A stretch of DNA of 12,263 bases from Chrysochromulina tobinii. Lineage: Eukaryota; Haptophyta; Prymnesiales; Chrysochromulinaceae. Numbering within the stretch: position 1 is the stretch's first letter; the number at the start of each line of letters is the position of its first letter. Location of the stretch: NCBI GenBank assembly GCA_001275005.1, contig JWZX01002304.1, forward strand, positions 1 through 12,263. Direction: 5' to 3'. The notes below the pieces were generated by a model, which ran no database searches, had not been told where the DNA came from, and was given only the letters and a program-made list of their open reading frames with translations. Positions 1-6,456 of this stretch are shown piece by piece. The translations under genes and the position numbers were made by a program.

Positions 1-201
1 AGAAGGTGGAGGCGGCGAGGGCGGCGGCGAGGGCGGAGGTGGCCAAGGCGGCGGCGAAGGCGGTGGCGGCGACGGTGGCGGCGACGGGGGCGGCGAAGGC
101 GGTGGCGAAGGCGGTGGCGAAGGCGGTGGCGGCGAAGGCGGTGGCGGCGACGGGGGCGGAGAAGGTGGAGGCGGCGAAGGTGGAGGCGGCGAAGGTGGAG
201 G
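1..201 (-). repeat. SPPP/SPPPP-coding low-complexity tract
   Basis: The plus strand reads as GGCGGCGAAGGCGGT-like repeats. On the minus strand, in frame with the upstream domains, this is Ser-(Pro)3-5 with a single Trp interruption. Algal extracellular rods use this composition. The Ala/Lys/Val-rich plus-strand frame over the same bases is a shadow. Confidence 0.8.
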
Positions 202-1221
202 TGCCGATGCCGCGATGAAGAGTACGAATTTATACACGCACGTAGGGTTTTCCTGGACCATCGCGGTGGTTGGAGCAGAAGGATATCTGCGCGCGACGAG
301 GCGCAGACTTGAAGCACGTGGGTTGGGACAGTTGTCGCCGTTCCCGCCTGTGTATGACTGAGTCTTTATGGTATTTGTACTCACTGTTGAGCCGAGGTCG
401 ACAATCCCTGCCTGCATGCTGCCCCAATTTGTGCGGCATTGGTCGTCGCTCGTCGCCTGACTGTTGGCGAATCTCTGTTCAATCTTTGTACCCACGGTGA
501 TCTTGTAGCAATGATCGGCGGAGTAGACATAGTGGACGACACCGGCGTGGCTGACGGGGTCGAGCCGTAAGGTACTGCAGCAGCACCCGTATCCTGACCC
601 ATGATCATCGGCAGGGCACCCAGATGTTCCAGTCCAATCGCAGGAGGCTGTTAACGCCTTACTGAAGATCTTCCAACTAGGGCTATTATGGTCGGTAAAA
701 GTGCTGCACGCAGGGGGGGTCGAAGGGGGGGACCCAGACGCGAGGGCGCACTTACAGTTTGAGCCGGAGGGGTCGGTTGCGACATAGTTGATCGCGAACG
801 CGTAGCCGTTCAACTTGCAGTACGAAATGCACTCGGCGTCGGTCTTGGCCCCAAACCAGGCGGAGGACGACTGGCAGTCAAACCCTGTCTTCCACGGATT
901 CAAGTTCAACTCGACGTTGTAGTACGCCGAGTAGCAGTCAAGGGTCTCGAGAGTCCCTCCAGGATGAGCGACACCATGTGCGCTCGTGCACGGCAGCATC
1001 GCGAGCAATGCAAGGAGCACGAGGGCGCGATGCAAGAAGGGGAGCGCCCCTGGACGCAGAGGCTGCCGGCGAGGGGCGAGGGCTCGGATCCGTGAGGACC
1101 CACCATCCGTCAAGCGCTGGTGCCATATTTGCGCCCAGATGACAGCAGGAAGCAGATGTGCAAGCATCCCCGGAGCAAAGGCGGCGTCGGTCGTTTGAGT
1201 GCCGGCGGTGAAGGCCAGCAT
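1..1221 (-). CDS. Secreted/surface protein: WSC-like + MRH-like + Ser-Pro rod (3' end beyond window)
   Basis: One frame is open without a stop from a TAA near 1361 down to base 1, giving at least 407 codons from the first ATG at 1221 (the next in-frame ATG is at 1167). Residues about 64-81 are hydrophobic (RALVLLALLAMLPCTSA) and end like a signal-peptide cleavage site. The start is therefore uncertain: the leader lies far from the first Met, so this may be a signal anchor or an upstream exon may be missed. Residues 95-160 hold Cys96, 116, 131, 135, 156 and 158 with ECISYCKLNGYAFAINY, the pattern of a WSC/PAN-like domain. Residues about 208-340 resemble a mannose-6-phosphate-receptor-homology (MRH) lectin domain: GGNGDNCPNPR, then VQENPTCVYKF, with candidate sugar ligands Gln249, Arg302, Glu324 and Tyr330. 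From residue 341 the chain is SPPP/SPPPP repeats, typical of hydroxyproline-rich algal wall proteins. Domain names are inferences by eye; the open frame is seen directly. Confidence 0.65.
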   Translation of the reverse strand, partial: MLAFTAGTQTTDAAFAPGMLAHLLPAVIWAQIWHQRLTDGGSSRIRALAPRRQPLRPGALPFLHRALVLLALLAMLPCTSAHGVAHPGGTLETLDCYSAYYNVELNLNPWKTGFDCQSSSAWFGAKTDAECISYCKLNGYAFAINYVATDPSGSNCKCALASGSPPSTPPACSTFTDHNSPSWKIFSKALTASCDWTGTSGCPADDHGSGYGCCCSTLRLDPVSHAGVVHYVYSADHCYKITVGTKIEQRFANSQATSDDQCRTNWGSMQAGIVDLGSTVSTNTIKTQSYTGGNGDNCPNPRASSLRLVARRYPSAPTTAMVQENPTCVYKFVLFIAASAPPPSPPPPSPPPPSPPPSPPPPSPPPPSPPPSPPPSPPPSPPPSPPPPSPPPWPPPPSPPPSPPPPS

Positions 1222-1714
1222 TGCGAACGCGCGACTTTCTCCAACTGCCCAGCGACGCCCTCGTATGCGCGTGGACTCTGGAGACCGCCGCAAAAACCAA
1301 CGGCGGTCACCCCTAAATCTCTCAGAAATCTCCCAGAAAAACAAATTTAGGGACGTCAATTATTTGGTTCGGCGATAATTTTGGGACTTTCAATTTTGGA
1401 AACATAGTCCACCGTGGGACACCGACGGTTTTCCCACCCACCTTGCACGAAGATAAAGGATGGCTTTTTGCGGCGACGGAAATGCGGCAAAATGGCCGAC
1501 TGGGAAATCCATTTTTTCTCACATTTACGCGTAGCAGGCGCAGCGGATTCAAGGTGTTGAATACATGCAGACCTCGAGGCGAGGCGGGAGCCTTCAAGGA
1601 GGAGTCACCAGCGCTTGTATACAAGCCTCGAGGTCTGCATGTATTCAACTTGAGGAGCAGCCAGCACATGCCCCGTGCCAAAGAGAGCGATCTCGGCCCA
1701 TCCAGATGAACCTC
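1222..1714. other. Intergenic spacer
   Basis: This 493-bp spacer lies between two minus-strand genes: upstream region of the surface-protein gene and downstream region of the lycopene cyclase gene. It holds an AT-rich stretch at about 1310-1420, clearly lower in GC than the genes around it, and a long inverted repeat at 1556-1649. Six-frame reading shows only short frames with no recognisable protein. No TATA-like or polyadenylation motif could be assigned with confidence. Confidence 0.6.
1556..1649. repeat. Perfect 25-bp inverted repeat with 44-bp centre
   Basis: Bases 1556-1580 and 1625-1649 are exact reverse complements (25 of 25). The left arm contains ACATGCAGACCTCGAGGC. The right part overlaps a second palindrome, GCTTGTATACAAGC, at 1613-1626. 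It lies 65-160 bp downstream of the lycopene cyclase stop codon. It could be a transcript-end hairpin, a small non-autonomous element with terminal inverted repeats, or a hairpin-RNA source. Its structure is certain; its role is not. Confidence 0.9.
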
Positions 1715-2815
1715 TCAGCTCATGGTCGCCGTCGCCTCTCCCCGGCACGTCGGAGTGTACGCGAAGGCGTCGCCCTCGGAGCCAAGCTCGAGCCTCCCCG
1801 TCGTGAAGACCTTGAAAATGTACTGGGCCACGTCGAGCAGCGACGGCTCCGCCGCCGAGCTGCTCTCGTCTTCTGAGCCGGAGGTGGCATCGGCAGCGGC
1901 GGCCATGCGCCCGGAACGGCGCGCGAGGTACTCCTCCGTCGCGGCAAGCACAACAGCGCCGGAGGCGGTGACCGCGAAGGTGCTCACCATATACACGAGC
2001 ACGATGTCGAGCTTGAGGTACCCGTACCCGATCCCGCTCAAAAAGTCCGCTGGGAAGCGCCACACGCCCTGCTGCTGCCCGAGGCAGTCGATGAGTGTCG
2101 TGGTCACGCCCGGCGCCACCCATCCCCATGTGATGCGGTCGGCGTGACGCAGCACGAACTGGCCGCCTACTTGCCACACGAGGAGCCACACCGGCGCGAA
2201 GAAGGCGCACACCAGACCGACGCACTTGATCGTGTCCACGTCGCTGAACCCAAGCGCGTACACTCCAAAGGCGATCGCCGCCACCAGCGCGGCGCTCACG
2301 CCGTTGCGCAGCGCAGGCGAGGGAGCGCCGACAGCCGTGTTGGCGGGCACGAGCTCGAAGGCCTTGAGCTGGTACAGCGCCGTCTTGGTCACGTGGTGGA
2401 AGAGCCAGAGCACCTCCTCGAGCGGCAGCGGGAAGGACTCGCGCAGCGTGCACTTGGCCGGGTTGAACTCCCAGATGCCGAGCGTGGCGCCGTACGCGTC
2501 CCACACGTAGGACTGCGAGACTCCCACGAAGACGATGAAGCCCACGAACGCGTACGCGGCTTGCCTCTGCAACGGTTGCGCGGCTTGCAGTGGTGGCGAA
2601 AGGTAGAGCAGCGCGAGCGTCGGCAAGGCGAGGATGAAGTGCAGATGGCCGTAGACGAACCAATTTGTGGGAGCGACGAAAGGCTCCGCGAGCGTCGCGA
2701 TCGGCGCTGCAACTCGGCTGCCCATGAGAGGCACGCGTGCATGCAGAAGCACAGAACGCAAGTGAGTCCGCATTTGCGGTGAAAATCTCCGTTCGAACGT
2801 TTGCCGAAACCGCAA
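1715..2815 (-). CDS. Lycopene cyclase, CrtYcd/CarR-type integral membrane protein
   Basis: This 366-residue intronless protein resembles the fused CrtYc-CrtYd (fungal CarRA-type) lycopene beta-cyclases, which close the ends of lycopene to make beta-carotene in membranes. The first repeat shows VWDAYGATLGIWEF (residues 104-117) followed by FPLPLEEVLWLFHHV with the PLEE motif at 131-134. The second repeat shows GVWRF (250-254), but the expected Pro-x-Glu-Asp/Glu reads LKLD (267-270), so one acidic residue appears lost. Hydrophobic segments lie at about 52-73, 86-105, 172-190, 196-216 and 268-292. The first 45 residues are basic and Ser/Ala-containing, compatible with an organelle presequence. 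An acidic, disordered tail follows residue 300. Chlorophyll-containing algae normally use the unrelated CrtL flavoprotein cyclase, so this type is noteworthy. The downstream Met residues (15, 31) are alternative starts. Confidence 0.85.
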   Translation of the reverse strand: MRFRQTFERRFSPQMRTHLRSVLLHARVPLMGSRVAAPIATLAEPFVAPTNWFVYGHLHFILALPTLALLYLSPPLQAAQPLQRQAAYAFVGFIVFVGVSQSYVWDAYGATLGIWEFNPAKCTLRESFPLPLEEVLWLFHHVTKTALYQLKAFELVPANTAVGAPSPALRNGVSAALVAAIAFGVYALGFSDVDTIKCVGLVCAFFAPVWLLVWQVGGQFVLRHADRITWGWVAPGVTTTLIDCLGQQQGVWRFPADFLSGIGYGYLKLDIVLVYMVSTFAVTASGAVVLAATEEYLARRSGRMAAAADATSGSEDESSSAAEPSLLDVAQYIFKVFTTGRLELGSEGDAFAYTPTCRGEATATMS

Positions 2816-2939
2816 AGTTTGGATCTCGTTCAGAGATACATGTTGCCTGAACCATGGCCATGAGCACGACTCCTACGCGATACTACACACTAACGGCCGA
2901 GAACCGATGCGGGACCCACAGCACCGCGTGTTCACAAGA
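2816..2939. other. Short intergenic gap / candidate promoter of lycopene cyclase gene
   Basis: Only 124 bp separate the ABC1K stop codon from the lycopene cyclase ATG, both on the minus strand. The 3' UTR of one gene and the promoter of the other must share this interval. No specific motif was recognised. Confidence 0.4.
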
Positions 2940-5900
2940 TCATTCTGAGCTCTCCAAACTTCGTTTGTCGCCGGCAAAGACATCGACCTTGTCGTACTGC
3001 GTCTCGCCCTCGTTCGAGAAGCGGCGCCGCTGGAGCTCGAGCGTCTTCATCCGATTCCACGCGCTGCATGCCTGGGCACCGAGCCGCAGCGCCCCGAGGT
3101 AGAACGGCACGCGCGCCCAGCGGTAGACCGACGCGCCCACGACGACGCGCTCGCTGAGCTCGAGCAGGAGGCCGGCGCCAAGGGCACTCCCGATGAGTTG
3201 TTGTCGCTCCTCCATCCGCTCGAGCATGCGCTCCACCTGATGAGGGAGGTCATCAGGGACGCCATCAGAGGCGATCCGAGGCCATCGGAGGTCATCGGAG
3301 GTCATCAGGGAGGTCATCAGAGGTCATCAGGGAGGTCATCAGGGACGCCATCAGAGGCGATCCGAGGCCATCGGAGGCCATCGGAGGTCATCAGGGATGA
3401 TCAGAGGCCTCTCAGAGGCCATCAGAGGCGCTCACCTCGAGCGAGCGGGCTCGTAATCAGGGGCCATCAGAGGCGCTCACCTCGAGCGTGCGGACTCGCA
3501 GCTTCACGTCGCCCTCCTCAATCCTCCTGACGCTCTCCGCCAATGCCGCGACCGTCCGCGGCTGACTGACCGCCTGCTGAATGTCGATCGGCCGGAGGCC
3601 GAGACGGCGCCCGACCTCCTTGACCGCCGTCGTCGCGGTCGAGCCATCGCGCAGATTGGCGAGCTCGCGCAGATACGGCTGCGAGATGCGACTGAGATCG
3701 TACCTGTGGGGAAGAGGGCGCCGTGGTGAGCACGTGCATGCTGCGAGATGCGACTGAGATCGTACCCTCCAGGGTGAAGCCCCTTGCCGATCCCATCGAT
3801 GGTCGAAAAGGCGCGAAAGACAAACGTCCATTTGGGCGGCAATAAGAACGGCTTGTCGGCCTGTGTCGCGAAAAGGTCCTGCCCGAGCTTGGCGCGCCGC
3901 GCCCGCCGCGACTTCTTCTTCTCCTCCTCGGTCATCTCATTCTCCCACCTGACGAAGAAAGGCCATCAGAGAGGTCATCAGAGGCCGTCCGAGGCAATCA
4001 GAGAGGTCGTCAGAGGCCGTCCGAGGCGATCAAAGAGAGCCGTCTTCAGCCCTCTCATCAGTCTGCCCACTTGTTCTCTGCCGATGCCAGCGTGGACTGG
4101 AACGTCGTGAGAAGATTGCGTGCGATGCGCTCAATCGAGGTCCGATCGACGCCAGGTCGGAGAACTCCCATCGCCTCGAGCGCGTCGCACGCCTCGCGCG
4201 GAAGGTTCTCGTAGATGCTGAAGATGAGATCGACGAAGCCCTTTTTGACCTCGGGCTCCATCACCTGATGAGGAATGGCAATCAGATGGCAATCAGGTGG
4301 CAATCAAGTGGAAATCGTGTGGCAATCAGGTGGCAATCAGATGGTAATCAGATGAGACCGACGAAGCCCTGTTTGGCCTCGGGCTCCATCATCCCAAAGT
4401 CCTGATGAGGGATGGCAATCAGATGGCAATCAGATGGCAATCAGGTGGCAATCACCTCCATCATCCCAAAGTCGTAATAGATCAAGCGACCACCCGGGTA
4501 CCCGTGGTCGACGGCGAGGTTGCCCGGGTGCGGGTCGCAGTGAAAGAAGCCATGCCGGCACACTTGCTCGAGGTACGAATTCGTCAGCTGGGACGCGAGG
4601 TGCACCTGCCCAAATTAGGGCGACACGCGTCATTAGCATGCACTCGCCGGCACACTTGCTCGAAGGACGAAGTCATGCGCTGGGACGCGAGGTGCGCGCG
4701 AGATGCGTACCTGGTCAAACCCCTCTCGCTTGAGTGCCTCGTGGTCCGAGATCTTGGTGCCAGGGCAGTACTCCATCGTGAGCACCTTCGACGAGGAGAG
4801 ATCCTCATACACTTTGGGTACCTTGATGGCCTTGGAGCCCTCAAAGTTGGCCGCAAACGAGCGGGCCGCCTGCCGCTCAATATTGAAATCCACCTCACGA
4901 TACAACACATCGCCCGAGGTGTCCGCAATCGCCTTCCAATGGGCAGACGGGGAGCCGAGCGCGCTGTGGTGAGCACTTGCATGCACGGCAGGCCATCAGT
5001 CGCAATCAACGTACCTTCCAGTTAGCCGCCGTCGCCTCGGTCTGCGGATCGAACCGGTCAGCGAGCCAGGCAGCGAGCTTGATGTTCCACAGATCGATCG
5101 CGAAGAGGTCGAGAAGGTTCTCTCGCTGCACCTTGACGACGACCTCCTCGCCGGTGCGCAGCACAGCGCGGTGCACCTGCCAAAATAGGGCGACGCGCTG
5201 CCATGAGCATTGCCAAAATAGGGCGACGCGCTGCCGTGAGCATTGCCAAAATAGGGCGACGCGCTGCCATGAGCATTGCCAAAATGGGGCGACGCGCTGC
5301 CATGAGCATGCACTCGACGACCTCCTCGCCGGTGCGCAGCCCGACGCGGCGCTCCTGCCTCTGGGCGAGCGATGCTATCAGTACCCATCAGCGGTCATCA
5401 GGGATTGGGGCGCACCTGGGCAAGCGAGGCGGCGGCGAGAGGCTGCGGGTCGAAGCTCTGGAAGAGCTCATTGACATCGAGACCGAGCTCGTTCTTGATG
5501 ATCTTGAGCGCTCGCTTAGCGGGGAAGCCTGGCACCTGATGAGGGACGCAATTAGAGAGACGCAATTAGTGAGACGCAATTAGGGACGCAATTAGGGAAG
5601 CCTGGCACCTCGTTCTGCAGCTTGCTCAGCTCCTTGAGCACCTGATGAGGGACGCAATTAGAGACACGATAAGAGGCGCTCAGGGACGCCGCCATCAGAG
5701 GCCATCAGAGGCACTTAGAGGCACTCAGGGACGCCATCAGAGGCACTCAGAAGCAGGCCCTCTCAGCTCATTGAGCACCTCGACGGGCAGCACATCCACG
5801 CGCGTCGACATGAGCTGCCCGATCTTGATAAAGGTCGGGCCGAGCCGAATGAGAGTGTCGCGCAACGAGGCCGCCATCTTGGTCCGCTTCTCTACCAGCT

Positions 5901-6291
5901 CTGCCCCTTGCAGCCCAAAGTAGTTCTGCTTCCGCTGCAGCACGGCGACTTGCAGCGCGTGTCCGAAGATGCTGCTCCAAATGAACAGCGTGCGCCTCAC
6001 GGCCCACAGCTTGCGCAGGACGCCCCTCTTGGGCGCCACGTCGATGGTAATGATCTCACGGGCTCGCTCCACCTCTGCTGCTTCATCCGCCGTGAGCGCA
6101 GCTGCCATGGCCTCAACGCTGCTGGAGCGACGATAATGAGCCACATCGTCGCTGTGCGGGGGCGACGCCCTCAGCGCGCGCGCATTATCAACGCGCTTGG
6201 CGAGATCATGCACTCGAAGCGGTGAGGCCACGAAATTCCGTGTGGGCTGCACCAGCATCGCGGCCAGCAGGTGGATGGCCCGCATTTGCAT
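2940..6291 (-). CDS. ABC1/UbiB-family atypical kinase (ABC1K/ADCK), ten exons
   Basis: Exons in order: 6291-5779, 5641-5609, 5535-5416, 5176-5015, 4932-4711, 4605-4456, 4264-4071, 3948-3766, 3703-3481 and 3236-2940. They sum to 2097 nt, an unbroken frame of 698 residues plus stop, which supports every junction. ABC1 kinases act in mitochondria or plastids on quinone and lipid metabolism. Visible motifs: KIGQ at 156-159 (the family's KxGQ), AAAS at 216-219 (replacing the glycine loop), VVVKVQ with the lysine at 237, ExD at 289-291 (REVDF), FHCDPHPGN at 371-379 and YDFG at 394-397. The kinase core is complete. The first 28 residues ([20 protein letters not shown]...) lack acids and look like an organelle presequence. 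The C-terminal exon (residues 601-698) is helical and family-specific. Which ABC1K subfamily, and mitochondrion or plastid, cannot be settled here. The introns are described separately. Confidence 0.95.
3237..3480 (-). other. ABC1K intron 9 (244 nt), CTGATG filler array
   Basis: Phase 0. It joins VRTLE to VERMLERM. It contains a copy of the exon 9 end plus donor (3428-3453 against 3473-3498, 24 of 26). The rest is tandem CCTCTGATGGCC/CCTCCGATGACC units, including a near-exact 67-bp duplication (3244-3310 and 3330-3396, 66 of 67). The acceptor is CCCTCATCAG. Confidence 0.92.
3704..3765 (-). other. ABC1K intron 8 (62 nt), 42% of it an exact exon copy
   Basis: Splits a Gly codon. The first 26 nt of the intron (3765 down to 3740) are identical to the first 26 nt of exon 9 (3703 down to 3678). 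The remaining 36 nt are the GCATGCACGTGCTCACC element and a pyrimidine-rich acceptor CTCTTCCCCACAG. Shortest intron in the window. Confidence 0.93.
3949..4070 (-). other. ABC1K intron 7 (122 nt)
   Basis: Splits a Lys codon (AA|G) and joins ENK to WENEMTEEE. It starts GTGGGCAGACTGATGAG, and exon 8 starts GTGGGAGAATGAG. Its body is CCTCTGATGACC/CCTCGGACGGCC filler and the acceptor is TTCTTCGTCAG. Confidence 0.9.
4265..4455 (-). other. ABC1K intron 6 (191 nt), compound, with fossil exon copy
   Basis: The ends carry tandem CTGATTGCCAT units. The centre (about 4351-4402) is a coding-like copy that starts right after an internal CCCTCATCAG and reads [17 protein letters not shown]. It copies the end of exon 6 and the start of exon 7 joined together (4351-4390 matches exon 7 bases 4223-4262 at 37 of 40). 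Using the outer acceptor adds Val-Met-Glu at the junction. An acceptor 9 nt further in, after GATGGAG, would restore [11 protein letters not shown]. Confidence 0.85.
4606..4710 (-). other. ABC1K intron 5 (105 nt), carries a 52-bp copy of the next exon
   Basis: Phase 0. Intron bases 4646-4697 match exon 6 bases 4554-4605 at about 45 of 52 positions. The 3' part (4608-4640) is one diverged unit of the 33-bp repeat found in intron 3. It ends TTTGGGCAG before exon 6 (GTGCACCTC). Confidence 0.92.
4933..5014 (-). other. ABC1K intron 4 (82 nt)
   Basis: Phase 0. The upstream exon ends CTGGAAG and the intron itself ends ATTGGAAG. The intron start holds GATTGCGAC and exon 5 holds GATTGCGGAC. The middle carries the GCATGCAAGTGCTCACC element. 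Exon 5 begins GCG, the only downstream exon here not beginning GT. The junction was chosen because it joins ...ANWK to AIADTSGD in frame. Confidence 0.85.
5177..5415 (-). other. ABC1K intron 3 (239 nt), with exon copy and 33-bp array
   Basis: Phase 0, starting GTGCGCCCC (exon 4 starts GTGCACCGC). It contains CTGATG filler and an imperfect copy of exon sequence: 5315-5340 is identical over 26 nt to exon 4 bases 5137-5162. A four-unit 33-bp tandem array (5179-5310) then runs to the acceptor TATTTTGGCAG. Confidence 0.92.
5179..5310 (-). repeat. Four-copy 33-bp tandem repeat inside ABC1K intron 3
   Basis: Units are 5179-5211, 5212-5244, 5245-5277 and 5278-5310, nearly identical (single substitutions only). 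On the minus strand each contains GCGTCGCCCTATTTTGGC. A diverged fifth unit is at 4608-4640 in intron 5. There are no spacers, so this is not a CRISPR array. Confidence 0.95.
5536..5608 (-). other. ABC1K intron 2 (73 nt)
   Basis: Phase 0. The first 14 nt, GTGCCAGGCTTCCC, are identical to the first 14 nt of exon 3. The rest is four copies of CTAATTGCGTC with variable 1-3 nt spacers, ending CCCTCATCAG. It is the simplest example of the local intron design: a copy of the exon start, tandem filler, then acceptor. Confidence 0.92.
5642..5778 (-). other. ABC1K intron 1 (137 nt)
   Basis: Phase 0, GT-AG. The intron starts GTGCTCAATGAGCTGAG and exon 2 starts GTGCTCAAGGAGCTGAG, 16 of 17 identical. The middle is CCTCTGATGGC-like filler followed by CTAATTGCGTC, and the acceptor is CCCTCATCAG. 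Confidence 0.9.
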
Positions 6292-6456
6292 TCCGCGTCT
6301 TCACTTGCCACACGACCGGGACTCTAATTCACCCGATAATGTTCTTCCGAGATTTTTTTTAATCGAGGTTGAACACACCAAAAATGGACTGACGGAAATT
6401 CTCAGACTCGATGCAAGCTTGCAAGGCCTACACGTCCTAAGGGCTTGTCCGCGGCA
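6292..6456. other. Intergenic gap / candidate ABC1K promoter
   Basis: 165 bp lie between the stop of the axonemal-like gene and the ABC1K ATG. It contains a run of eight T (about 6353-6360) and is AT-richer than its neighbours. No other motif was recognised. Confidence 0.4.

Noticed and set aside
6-218. Ala/Lys/Val-rich plus-strand frame over the repeat tract
   Set aside because: The minus strand gives SPPP repeats continuous with ordered Cys-rich domains upstream; the plus frame is a by-product of the repeat.
1605-2867. 420-residue minus-strand open frame overlapping the lycopene cyclase gene
   Set aside because: It is Arg/Ala-rich with no motif and runs in another frame over a well-supported membrane protein; a GC-rich shadow.
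4405-5025. 206-residue plus-strand frame
   Set aside because: Antisense to ABC1K exons and introns; no recognisable motif.
5179-5310. CRISPR-like array
   Set aside because: The 33-bp units are directly abutting with no spacers and lie in a spliceosomal intron.
2940-6291. ABC1K locus as a pseudogene broken by frameshifts
   Set aside because: Ten segments join at GT-AG sites into one intact 698-residue frame with all ABC1 motifs, so the breaks are introns.
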